A stretch of DNA of 64,000 nt from CAVVJA01 sp963779485 (GTDB lineage: Bacteria; Actinomycetota; Actinomycetes; Mycobacteriales; Jatrophihabitantaceae), in assembly GCA_963779485.1 (NCBI GenBank), contig CAVZYJ010000018.1, positions 124,001 to 188,000 of the forward strand, given 5' to 3'. Positions within the stretch are counted from its first letter, which is position 1. Each line of letters opens with the position of its first letter. Both the position numbers and the translations under genes were made by a program. The notes under the pieces are model-generated. The model did no database searches. It was not told where the DNA came from and saw nothing but the letters and a program-made list of their open reading frames with translations. Below are positions 17,150 to 25,666 of this stretch, in pieces.

Positions 17150-18013
17150 ATGCCATTGGTGGAGGGCGGGCTGGTAGCACGTGCGATTGCCGCGGCGACG
17201 TCGCTCGCGGGCACGCTCGACCTGCCGGTCGGGGACGCGGTGGTGGTCCAGAACTCGAACACGCTTGGTCTGCGTCTCCTGCCGTGTGATGTGTTTGCTC
17301 GCACGGCGCTGGTCGGGCAGGATGTCGCGGCGTTTGAGGTCCAGGTCGCTCAGGCTCTCGCCGCCGTCGCCGCCCCGATCGCCTCGCTCGATCCGCGGGT
17401 CGAACCGCGCGTGTACGAGCTTGATGGCTTTGCTGTCACGTTCTGGACCTACTACCGGTCGGTGGCTGACTGGGGCTCGCCGCGCGACTATGCAAGTGCG
17501 CTACGTCGCCTGCATGCGGCGATGCAAGACGTCCACATTGAGGCACCGCACTTCACGGAACGAATCGCGGCCGCTGAGCGCCTGCTGACACACCGAGACG
17601 AAACGCCGGCCCTGGATGCTGGCGATCGGCTCATGCTGCTCAACGCGCTGCGCGGCGCCGGGGAAGCAATTCGCAGCCGCGTGGCCGCGGATCAGCTACT
17701 GCACGGCGAGCCCCATCCCGGCAATCTGCTCAGTACCTCGACCGGTCTGCTGTTCACCGACTTCGAAACATGTTGCCGCGGCCCCATCGAATTCGACGTT
17801 GCGCACGTGCCGGACGAGGTCAGCCGGCTCTATCCGGATATCGATCAGGTTCTGCTCCAACAGTGTCGACGGCTCGTTCTGGCCATGGTCGCCGCCTGGC
17901 GCTGGGACGTACGTGATGAGTTACCGAACGGACACCGACACGGCCGGAACATCGTCCGATTGCTCCGCGAAGGACCACCCTGGCCCACACTGGGGGCACT
18001 CTCCACCAGGTAG
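17150..18013 (+). CDS. aminoglycoside-phosphotransferase-family kinase
   Basis: The 287-residue protein has the APH/choline kinase C-lobe: LLHGEPHPGNLLS (catalytic loop, HGE in place of the common HGD) and LLFTDFETCCRGP (DFE in place of DFD/DFG). GPIEFDVAHVPDEV follows, as in many antibiotic or small-molecule kinases. The N-lobe is divergent. It probably phosphorylates a small molecule with ATP; resistance activity cannot be claimed. The ATG at 17150 has a weak ribosome site. It is distinct from the APH pseudogene at 8.0-8.5 kb. Confidence 0.75.
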   Translation: MPLVEGGLVARAIAAATSLAGTLDLPVGDAVVVQNSNTLGLRLLPCDVFARTALVGQDVAAFEVQVAQALAAVAAPIASLDPRVEPRVYELDGFAVTFWTYYRSVADWGSPRDYASALRRLHAAMQDVHIEAPHFTERIAAAERLLTHRDETPALDAGDRLMLLNALRGAGEAIRSRVAADQLLHGEPHPGNLLSTSTGLLFTDFETCCRGPIEFDVAHVPDEVSRLYPDIDQVLLQQCRRLVLAMVAAWRWDVRDELPNGHRHGRNIVRLLREGPPWPTLGALSTR

Positions 18014-18387
18014 CGCAACGAACGCTCATGCCCGCAGCCGGCGCCCGTTACCCGTCGATCTGGTGCACCATCGCAACAACCAACTGGCGCGCAGATAGAG
18101 CGATCCGGCTCGCCGTGCCATTGCAGTTTGCCGCGCCGTCACCACGCGTTTCACCGGGCGGGTTCGCGGGACTCTCAAGTCATGGCGGTGCGGTCCCGCG
18201 GTGCGTCCGCGTACAGTTGGCCTTGCCTTCCGGTCGACGCCGCTGAGCAGCCATCCGCGCACGGGATTCCCGCCGCGCGATCGTGAACTGCGGCAAGGAG
18301 CGCGACGACCGGACCACCCCCAGGCGCTGCATGCTTCGGCATTCGGTATGGGTTGAGGCGACGACGCTTCGAGAAAGAGCAGCAAAC
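18014..18387. other. gap without supported gene
   Basis: Only antisense or unstructured frames. The start of the next gene could extend to an ATG at 18331. Confidence 0.35.
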
Positions 18388-19044
18388 GTGATCGATGTGC
18401 ACAGGTTGGCGGGCGAGCTGGGTGTATCCGCCGAGGTGATACTGCGGGCAGTCGCCGAGCTTGGCGGCGCGGTGAGTGCCCGGTCCACGCTGACCGACGA
18501 GCTGGCCGGCCAGGTACGTTCGCATCTGAGGACCACCCAGCGCGGCTTTGCAGGTTCCGGCGGTAGCCCCGTTTTCTCTGTCGGCACGCAGCATTCCGCG
18601 GCCTCGAGGCCCCAGAACCGCACCATCCCCCCGGCCTTCCCAGGCCGCGACCGCGAAGACAATCCAGGTCAGCAGGGTCAAAGTCGTGATCCCGGCCACG
18701 CAACCGGCAGCGGCGCTTCCTCCGACGACGACCGCTCGCGCCGCGCAAACGCGACCGTCCACGAGCAGGATGCGCTGGCGTCCCAGCTGGCCGCACAGGC
18801 CGCGGCGTCCGCGCTGGCCGCGGAGTGGCGCGCGGCGGGCTTGGGACGGCATGACCGGCACATCATCGAGCAATGTCAGCGGCACGGGCTGACGCCGCAG
18901 GACGTGCGACGTCGCGTCGATGGCCAGACCATCGCCAGCCGCCTGAAAAATGGCGAGTCCATCTCCTCAGTCCGCTCTCGCATTGCGCAAGCCACCCGAA
19001 CGTACGAACCGCTCCCGTCCGGTAACGACGACGCCTGGCACTGA
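18388..19044 (+). CDS. protein with IF-2 N-terminal-like helical domain
   Basis: The N-terminal 50 residues (IDVHRLAGELGVSAEVILRA, then VAELGGAVSARSTLTDELAG) match the small IF2_N helical domain found at the start of bacterial initiation factor 2 and in several RNA- or DNA-associated actinobacterial proteins. A Gly/Ser/Gln-rich linker follows, then a helical C-terminal part with HIIEQCQRHGLTPQDVRRRV and ASRLKNGESISSVRSRIAQA. No enzymatic domain is seen. The GTG at 18388 with GAGAAAGAG upstream is chosen; an ATG at 18331 is possible. Confidence 0.6.
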   Translation: MIDVHRLAGELGVSAEVILRAVAELGGAVSARSTLTDELAGQVRSHLRTTQRGFAGSGGSPVFSVGTQHSAASRPQNRTIPPAFPGRDREDNPGQQGQSRDPGHATGSGASSDDDRSRRANATVHEQDALASQLAAQAAASALAAEWRAAGLGRHDRHIIEQCQRHGLTPQDVRRRVDGQTIASRLKNGESISSVRSRIAQATRTYEPLPSGNDDAWH

Positions 19045-19743
19045 CTCGTACGAATAGGCCATCACCGCAGCGCATTAACCTGCGTCGGCCTGCGTGATGA
19101 GACGCTGGCCATCGTTGGTCCTTAACGCGTATATACCCTCGGCCCGTAGTCGCCTTGAACCGGCGACGTCTATCGAGCCCAGGGGTTGCGCGCCAGAGCC
19201 GTCGATCGAACATCTTGCTGGCTTAGCCGTGGCACGCAGATCGATCACTGTGACTGGCGCGAAACGAGTTCGCAGGCATGGACGGTTCGCCGGAGCCGAG
19301 TCAACACCGCCCGGAATTTCGACAGCCAGAAGGGCGAGCGAGCCGACGAACGTCGTCAGCGTCAGCCATCGAGGTGGCGTCCCGATCGCACTACCCGCAT
19401 ACGCACATGCTAAACAGAGATCCGGGCCGATCGGCGCCGACTCCCTCCGCCGGCGACGGGCCGGGGGGTGTTCTTCTCCGAACCTGCGGGCTACCTGCCC
19501 GTTCAAGGTGCTGCACCCACCCGAACAGTCTCAACCGGCCAAACACGACATGGCCTCACCTGACATCAGCTCAGCAGCAAGTCGTGAGCAACCTCCGCAG
19601 CCAGCTTCACAACATCGGCCAATAGTTCCGTTTCCTCAACCCGGCGTTCGAAGCCATCGATCTGCGCGGCTCCTGCATGCGCGGGAGACTCCTGGGGAAT
19701 GGATCGGCCGCTGGCCGCGTCACCAGCGGCCGCGACGCCAGCA
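19045..19743. other. gap with a duplicated gene-start fragment
   Basis: Apart from the duplicated yjbR start at 19331-19428, nothing is supported. A minus-strand frame ending at 19075 contains GSIDVAGSRRLRAEGIYALR and LRTNDGQRLITQADAG and has protein-like composition, but no start or family is evident. Confidence 0.35.
19331..19428 (-). pseudogene. truncated duplicate of the yjbR-like gene start
   Basis: About 98 bp match 35764-35863 with few differences. On the minus strand both copies read ATGGCTGACGCTGACGACG and encode MADADDVRRLA, preceded by the same upstream bases including the shared GATCCGG...GCGTATGCGG region. After the eleventh residue this copy loses the family sequence and stops. 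It is a promoter-plus-start duplication of the gene at 35.4-35.8 kb. Confidence 0.75.
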
Positions 19744-20175
19744 TCACCGGCGCGGCTTGATCGTGTCGCCGCCCCAATCCTCCGGGTCGACATCTCGCAG
19801 GGTCTGGGTGAGGACCCACCCATGGCCGAACGGATCGACGAAGCCAGCCTGACGTTCGCCGTATTCCCAGTCGTGCGAGGCCTCCTCCGCGTCGGCGCCT
19901 GCGGCACGAGCGGCATCAAGCACGGTGTTGACGTCGTCGACCCGAAACATCACCTGCTGAGTCGTCCCGGATACACCTTCATCTGTTCGGTACTCGCGCA
20001 CGATCATCTCGGCGCGCTCGCCGTCGACGCCGAGCTGCACGCGATGGGCCTCGCCAACACGGACGTGTTCGACCAGCCCCAGCACATCCGTGTACCAGGC
20101 GACCGCTTCGCGTACATCGGCTACAGCTAACACCGGGACGATGCGCGCCCAGGGCGCTGACCGGTTCCTCGTCAC
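19744..20175 (-). CDS. VOC family (glyoxalase-like) protein
   Basis: The 143-residue protein has the paired VOC modules: RIVPVLAVADVREAVAWYTD at the start, VMFRVDDVNTVLDAARAAGA in the middle and GFVDPFGHGWVLTQTL near the end, where an active-site Glu is commonly found. It resembles the PhnB/bleomycin-resistance-like group. The substrate is unknown. The start is a GTG at 20175. Confidence 0.85.
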   Translation of the reverse strand: MTRNRSAPWARIVPVLAVADVREAVAWYTDVLGLVEHVRVGEAHRVQLGVDGERAEMIVREYRTDEGVSGTTQQVMFRVDDVNTVLDAARAAGADAEEASHDWEYGERQAGFVDPFGHGWVLTQTLRDVDPEDWGGDTIKPRR

Positions 20176-20368
20176 GCCCTACGATGGCACGAACATCGAG
20201 TCCAGCACCAGCGGGACGACTGAGAACGATTCCCATATTTGCAGTGCGATTCCCGCGACGAGCCGCCGTTGAAAGATGCCCGCCGCGCGCAGACGCACGT
20301 ATCCACCGCTGCCCGCGCGCGTTGCCCTCGATCGGGTGCGACTCCCGGACGAGATCGGCTGCATCAGG

Positions 20369-20827
20369 ATGGCACGGGTCGGGAGATATGGTTCGCTGGT
20401 GCGCACCAAGCTCACCGTCGAGGACCTGGGTGGATTCCTGGACCAGCCGCTAGTGGCAGTCATGGCGACCTTGCGGACAGACGGGAGCGTTCTGCTGTCC
20501 CCAGTCTGGTACGAATGGCGCGACGGCGGATTCAACGTATGGGTCGAGGCGCAGAACGTGAAAGTCCGACACCTAAGGCGCGACCCAAGATCGACTATCG
20601 TCGTCGCCGAGTCTGCACCACCGCTGCGCGGCGTCGAGGTTCGAGGCATTGCGCGCATTATCGAAGACGGTGTGACCGAGACCGCGCAGCGCATCGCAGC
20701 ACGGTATCTAGCCGAGGACGAAGCTGCAGCCGACACCGATGCCTTGCGCGGCGCGGACGTCATCATCCGAATCGAACCGGGCCATGTCAGGGCCTGGGAC
20801 TATGTAGATGAATTCGATCGGGACTAA
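20369..20827 (+). CDS. PPOX-class F420-dependent oxidoreductase
   Basis: The roughly 152-residue protein has the split beta-barrel pattern of the pyridoxamine-oxidase-like superfamily: FLDQPLVAVMATLRTDGSVL, SPVWYEWRDGGFNVWVEAQN, VKVRHLRRDPRSTIVVA, RGVEVRGIARIIED. This combination is typical of actinobacterial F420-binding PPOX enzymes, which reduce a range of quinone-like or unsaturated compounds. The ATG at 20369 sits at the family's usual edge, though its ribosome site is weak; a GTG at 20399 is possible. The next gene overlaps its end by 20 bp, suggesting coupling. Confidence 0.8.
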   Translation: MARVGRYGSLVRTKLTVEDLGGFLDQPLVAVMATLRTDGSVLLSPVWYEWRDGGFNVWVEAQNVKVRHLRRDPRSTIVVAESAPPLRGVEVRGIARIIEDGVTETAQRIAARYLAEDEAAADTDALRGADVIIRIEPGHVRAWDYVDEFDRD

Positions 20828-21577
20828 ACAGTCTCAAGAACCGTCGATATGCGAGTCCGTTGCCAAGATCGCGCACCAGTTCGCCGCGCAACAGTCCTCG
20901 TGTCTCAAGACACTCGGGCCGACGATTGAACGGTTGAAGGAGAGCTTCTATCCGCCGAACCTCCGCGGGACCGAAGACCTTGAGTTCGAGGACGTAGAGA
21001 AGGTCGTCATGGCCGACAGCATCGCGCTCTACGGCGTGCCTCGGGCCGCCATAGCGGAGGCACTCATCTGGGCCGATAGTGCTGCCAAGCGTCGCCAGAT
21101 TCTTGGCCGCCGTTGGAAGACCATCTCCGCGGACTGCCGGGAGGCGGTTGAGGGGTTGCAGTCGGAAGCTGTCGCGCCCTATGTGGCCTTCGCTCTGGCG
21201 GCGTTGGATGCGCTCGACGGCGACCATACCGCCGCTGCTCAGGCCCTCGCGGGCTCACTTATCGACAGCCTGCTCAACGCCTACTTCGGCAAGGACCGCT
21301 GCCTGTACACGCCGGACAAGAGAGGCAAGCGGACGACGAAAGGGTACGAGGAGTTCACGGTCAGGCAATTCATAGCCTTCGCCCCGTCTGGCAGACCTAC
21401 CAACAGTTCTGGGCTGACGAGGGAGACGCCGTTCCAACCAGGTTCAGCCGCAACGCCACCGCCCACACAGTGAGCCCGCGCCAGTTCAACCGCCGCAACA
21501 CGGTGCAGGCTTTGCTCCTCGTCACGAGCCTTCTCTACTTTCTTCACGAGCAGGCTTCACGGCGGAAGATAGCCTGA
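20808..21577 (+). pseudogene. unknown conserved protein interrupted by a one-base frameshift
   Basis: The first frame starts MNSIGTKQSQEPSICESVAK at 20808 and runs through YVAFALAALDALDGDHTAAA and YGKDR-type text to FIAFAP. At the CCCC run at 21382-21385 the sense frame changes: the next frame reads VWQTYQQFWADEGDAVPTRF, SRNATAHTVSPRQFNRRN and LLLVTSLLYFLHEQASRRKI to a TGA at 21575-21577. The two halves together make about 256 residues. I do not recognise the family. The C-terminal LLLVTSLLYFL could be a membrane or buried helix. Confidence 0.6.
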
Positions 21578-22314
21578 CACGAGAGCCAGGGAGAGCAGAT
21601 CTAGCAGGTCGACAGATGGGGGATCGAGGGGCCTTCGCTAGCTGGTGCAACGATCCGTAACGGTTGGCTAGCGGCAGAATCGACGGGCGCCCCTCGTACT
21701 CGTGCGTCACGAAGTACCGGATCAGCGTGCAGATGGTGTCTTGATCAAGGTCAACCGGCGCAGGTCGGACCGATCCGGCTACGGCCGTCGCCGACGGGCA
21801 CGAAGCCAAGCGCACGCGTTCGCCACGACGCGGTCGGCGCGGTCTGTTCCAGGCCCGAACGGGGACGTCCCCGCCTGCTGCCTACTTGCGACGGCCGTAA
21901 TCGACGTCAGCGATCGCCCGCGTGGCCCTTGCGGCTGCGGCACATGCGGGCCCGGACCGGCGACGTTCACGGCATGCACGCGACCCGTCGAGGCTTCTAG
22001 CGAACTGGTCCGGTTACTGCCGGTCCGTAGCTAGGGAGGGCCAGGCGGGGACGATGGCGATAACGATGAAGCCGAGAGACCACCAGCCGCACACGACCCA
22101 TCATCGAGCAGCAAATCCATCCAGCCGTCACCGGTGGCCCAGACCTGAACCCCTGCAATCCAGCCACGCTAACCACACTCATGCACCCGCCCGTTACGGC
22201 CCCACTCATGCGTCCGCTGTGTTTCGGCGCTGTCGCTTGATCGTCCGAGACGTTCTCCGACCCGATCGTGATGCCGGCCGTACGTTCGTGGTTCACGTTG
22301 AGCGTGCGTGAGCC
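21578..22314. other. gap without supported gene
   Basis: A minus-strand segment at about 21640-21755 reads VDLDQDTICTLIRYFVTHEY and EGRPSILPLANRYGSLHQLA, which is protein-like, but it is short and unassigned. The remainder shows nothing. Confidence 0.3.
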
Positions 22315-22857
22315 TCAGAGCACTTTTCGCATGTGTACATCCTCGGGCTCGCGCTCGAACAGCTCTGGCAGCGGCTGCGCCGTGAGCTCGAAACCGCGAC
22401 CCTGGTAGAAGCGCACCGTATTCGCAGACGGCGTCGCCGACACGACCATCGACGAGTCGCCGGCGCCGCGGGCGACCCGCTCGAGCTCCCCGGACAGGCG
22501 GCTGCCGATCCCCGCGGCGCGCAGCGTCCGGGTGACGTGGAGGAACGCGAGCTGCGCGACCGCGGGCCGCAGATGCAGCACGACGATGCCGATCCCGACC
22601 AGCCGTCCGTCCACGAAGGCGCCGAACGCCATCCCACCCGCGTCGACGTAGTGCTCGAGTTCGTCCCGCTTTGCTTCGACGGAGTGTTCGCCGTGCCCGT
22701 CTGCGTCCCAGGCCGACGCGCTCCAGTTCCCGGGCCGCTCCACCAGCTCCGTCCCACCCTGCTCGTAGAGGAGATCGATATGCTCAGTCCGATCGATCTC
22801 GCCGACGCGCGACAGCTCCGCGCGAGCCAGCCGCCGTATCTCGACGCCTTCCTCCAC
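22315..22857 (-). CDS. GNAT-family N-acetyltransferase
   Basis: The 180-residue protein shows GNAT motifs: substrate-side GGMAFGAFVDGRLVGIGIVV, motif A LAFLHVTRTLRAAGIGSRLS with the acetyl-CoA pyrophosphate loop (R-x-x-G-I-G), and motif B SATPSANTVRFYQGRGFE. It should transfer an acetyl group to an amine; the acceptor is unknown. The frame is open upstream to 23037, but the GTG at 22857 fits the family start (EEGVEIRRLARAELSRVGEI). The upstream in-frame extension runs toward a tRNA-like remnant and is not thought to be coding. Confidence 0.8.
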   Translation of the reverse strand: MEEGVEIRRLARAELSRVGEIDRTEHIDLLYEQGGTELVERPGNWSASAWDADGHGEHSVEAKRDELEHYVDAGGMAFGAFVDGRLVGIGIVVLHLRPAVAQLAFLHVTRTLRAAGIGSRLSGELERVARGAGDSSMVVSATPSANTVRFYQGRGFELTAQPLPELFEREPEDVHMRKVL

Positions 22858-23040
22858 CGCGAAACCATCGCACAGAGGTCCTCCCGTCTCGTCGCCTCGT
22901 CCGCGCTGCGCCAAGTCACCCACCAAATCGTCGTGTGCGCTCGCACAAAGTCTGGGGCATTCTGGGGGCATTGATCTCACGGTGTTTTCGGCCACGTGCC
23001 TATAGGCCAGGAAATCCAGGGCCGCTATCAAGATCACTTA

Positions 23041-23087
23041 CGTGGTCGCCACTGGGATCGAGCCAGTGACGCTTACCGTGTCAAAGG
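23041..23087 (-). tRNA. tRNA-Val(GAC)-like 3' half remnant
   Basis: Reading the minus strand from 23087, an anticodon-loop-like TTGACAC (anticodon GAC) is followed by a short variable loop, a T arm ACTGG-CTCGATC-CCAGT and GGCGACC-A, without an encoded CCA. The T54 position is C, and the anticodon stem and 5' half do not pair properly. It looks like a decayed tRNA 3' half, as left by integration events. It could also be chance similarity; confidence is moderate. Confidence 0.35.
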
Positions 23088-23095
23088 AGCGGCCC

Positions 23096-23355
23096 CAGCG
23101 GTTCTGCTCCGCTTCCGGAGCGAGGCACTATAGCCCCATCAGTCTCATCAGTTCGGTGATGCTTCGGTTCGCGCATCCACCCATGTTGCAGAAGAATGCT
23201 GAGGCGTTCACAGTCAGTCGCGTACCCCTGGGCGAAGCCTCCTGTAATTGGTTGGGCCAGCGCCGACCCGACCGGCCTCGGGCGAGTGTTTTCAGGCGGC
23301 ACTGCAACGCAGCTTGGTATCGCCCGAATAGACTGACCAGACCTGTCAATGCGTC
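23096..23355. other. intergenic stretch
   Basis: No gene is supported between the tRNA-like remnant and the end of the next minus-strand gene. Confidence 0.35.
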
Positions 23356-23802
23356 CTATCCGGCGGTCGTGTTCAGGGCGGCCACAATCTCGTCGATCGC
23401 CGCCTGCTCCGGCTCGCTCACGTCCTGGCCGTGCTCGCGGTGGGCAGCTGCGACTTTGTGGGTCAAGTTAACGATGAACTGGCGGTACTCCGCCACCTCA
23501 ACTGGCGTGGCCTTGCGCTCTAGCAGCTCGACCGAGTCGCGCACGTGCTGCAGCCCGTGCTGCTTGAGCTCGTCCGGGGAGTGGTAGGGAGTGTGATCTC
23601 GTTCAGGTTTAGCCGATACGATCTCATCCAGAAGCTCGCTCTCACCGTGCTGCTGGCGCGCCTCAGCGTAGGCCTTGGCCATCGCGATGGTTTCGCGGAA
23701 CGTACCCCCGCGTTGGGCCGTGACCACGATCATGCCAGCACTCGGAGGTGCCTCCAGAATTAGCTGCCACTCCTCGGCCGAGAAATCGGACTTTGTCGTC
23801 AT
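23356..23802 (-). CDS. conserved hypothetical protein, 148 aa
   Basis: The protein starts MTTKSDFSAEEWQLILEAPP and continues SAGMIVVTAQRGGTFRETIA, ending in a helical, acidic region (HGQDVSEPEQAAIDEIVAAL). It is soluble and mostly alpha-helical by composition. I recall similar conserved actinobacterial proteins with a W-x-x-I/L-x-x-A-P N-terminus but no assigned function. GGAGAG lies a few bases before the ATG at 23800-23802. Single gene. Confidence 0.7.
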   Translation of the reverse strand: MTTKSDFSAEEWQLILEAPPSAGMIVVTAQRGGTFRETIAMAKAYAEARQQHGESELLDEIVSAKPERDHTPYHSPDELKQHGLQHVRDSVELLERKATPVEVAEYRQFIVNLTHKVAAAHREHGQDVSEPEQAAIDEIVAALNTTAG

Positions 23803-24468
23803 GGTCTCTCCGATCGGTTTGCACTCGCTAACGCTCATCGCACCCACCGTAGCGACTGGTTGCACATAGGCAGGAGTGCGGGCATCCACCCGGCGGCAGG
23901 TGATAGTCGGCCAGAACACTCTCGGAGGACAACATGCGCAGGTCGGGGCCTCCCACCGCCACGATGGGCCGGTGTCGAGCCGTCGATCTGCGCGCGCCGT
24001 CGCGGTCACGTTGGCCGCGTAGATGAATCGTTACGTGGTCCGCCTCAAATACACGCACTCCTCGCGGTCGGGACGCCACGTGTTTCTGGGCCACGCTGCG
24101 CGAATTGTTCCTCGCCACTCGATCCCAACACGGACTCAGTAGTTCGTGCTAGCAGGCATTAAGCCGCCAGGCAACCATGGCTGCGTCAGAGGCCGCCTGT
24201 GACATCGAATACTCGATCGTCGGTCCGATCGCGACTTGGCCGTTTGGTCACGCCGGCGGCGGCACTTGGATGTCAATGCCGTGCTCGGCAGCGATCCCGC
24301 TCAAGTAACCGCCGACAGTGGGCGTTCGTCGGCCTGGGAACCGTGTGCGCGGCTCAAGCTCCGCCGATTGGATGGGCGTTCCTATTCCGGATAAATTGTT
24401 GGATGCGCCGGTGGATGAGGACGCAAATGCTCACTACTTTGCTGAGGAGCGGATGGCAGCTGGCGTCG
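23803..24468. other. gap without supported gene
   Basis: Frames here show no family resemblance. A short plus-strand frame near 24373 (MGVPIPDKLLDAPVDEDANA) has no ribosome site and is not called. Confidence 0.3.
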
Positions 24469-24867
24469 TTATTCAGTCACGGTGTCTGCGTGCCTGTGGG
24501 CCACTTTCCATTCGCCGCCCTCGCGGCGATACACCTGGGTGGCCCGCAAAGTGTAACTGTGCGGCTGACCATCCATGGATGCCGACGTATGCTCCAGGCC
24601 AGCGGTATAGGCCATGTCATCCGCCACGCCATAGGCCTGCAATTCGAACGTGTAAGAAGTGGAGTCGGAGAAGTTCCTCTCGAGGAAGGTGAAGGCCTCG
24701 TCCACCTCCTGCAGTCCATAGGCGTTGCGCCACGCACCTAGGATGCTGACGGGTTCGTTGCGGGACCAAAGTGCCCGGCGTAGGGTCGCGTCGCCGTTGT
24801 GTACAGCGACCTCAGCGTCATACAGCGCGGACTTGACCCAAGCCAGGAAGTCGTCGCGGTCATTCAT
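24469..24867 (-). CDS. SnoaL/DUF4440-like (NTF2-fold) protein
   Basis: The 132-residue protein starts MNDRDDFLAWVKSALYDAEV and has HNGDATLRRALWSRNEPVSI, RNAYGLQEVDEAFTFLERNF and RATQVYRREGGEWKVAHRHA, the standard layout of NTF2-like ketosteroid-isomerase/SnoaL proteins with the terminal WKVAHRH motif. The role is unknown. The ATG at 24865-24867 lacks a strong ribosome site. The plus-strand TylF fragment follows on its right. Confidence 0.8.
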   Translation of the reverse strand: MNDRDDFLAWVKSALYDAEVAVHNGDATLRRALWSRNEPVSILGAWRNAYGLQEVDEAFTFLERNFSDSTSYTFELQAYGVADDMAYTAGLEHTSASMDGQPHSYTLRATQVYRREGGEWKVAHRHADTVTE

Positions 24868-25039
24868 GCCCTCAACATCCTCGTGGTCAAGCTGTTTGCA
24901 CAGGCATTCACCTCACCGGGCCTCGACGCTCTCCGGTCAGGATGGGTGCAGTCGTCACTACCAGCGCAGGCCCAAGACCGGCTCGACGCGGTCATGGAGG
25001 GGATGTCGTACGACGAGGTGCGAGACGGTTCGATCGCTA

Positions 25040-25337
25040 TTGCGTGCTCGATGATCAAGTCCAGTTCTTGAGGGTTGGTTCCGCGACACCCTTGCCGTCC
25101 GCGCCCATCGAACGCCTCGCCTTGCTGCGCCTTGATGGAGATCTTTACGACTCGACCTACGATGCGCTGGACGCGCTATACCCACGGCTATCGACCGGCG
25201 GCTATGCAATCGTTGACGACTACAACACCTACAAAGAATGCAGGCGCGCCGTTCATGACTACCTCGGTAGGACGGGTGCCGGTGCAGATATCCAACCCAT
25301 CGACGACGAGGCCGTATTTTGGCAAAGGCGCGACTAA
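25040..25337 (+). pseudogene. TylF/MycF-type O-methyltransferase, C-terminal fragment
   Basis: The frame reads LDDQVQFLRVG, then PSAPIERLALLRLDGDLYDS, TYDALDALYPRLSTGGYAIV and DDYNTYKECRRAVHDYLG, which is the C-terminal third of macrocin O-methyltransferase (TylF) family proteins. The DGDLY and DDY acidic metal-site residues are included. Two compensating one-base indels turn the usual GWFRDTLP into VGSATPLP, and the SAM-binding N-terminal two-thirds are missing. It cannot be active. Confidence 0.75.
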
Positions 25338-25666
25338 GCTGATGCTCGCGACGTCCAAGCGATCAACCGCTCGATAGCGATCGCGGCCGGGACCCGAATA
25401 GGAGCGCGCACGACGACACGCCATGCTGGAACCGGGCGGCCTAGTACACGATTTCCTGGATATCCGCCGCCCGCGCCCGGAACTTCTTCCGCATGTCGCG
25501 AGGCAGAACGCCACTGGTCTGAGCGTCCATGCGGCCATCGGGGCGGTCGCAGCCTCACGCAGTCGGTCATCGCACTCGCCATCTCGCTCGGCCGCTTTGG
25601 CCGACACGACCCTTGATCAATTTCGGTTAAACATGCACGCCCACGTCTAGGTCAGATCCCGGACGC
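25338..25666. other. gap without supported gene
   Basis: Nothing recognisable was seen between the TylF fragment and the S33 peptidase end. Confidence 0.35.

Noticed and set aside
20179..20766. Minus-strand frame of 195 codons opposite the PPOX gene
   Set aside because: Ser/Arg-rich, no domain; the PPOX reading on the plus strand is clear.
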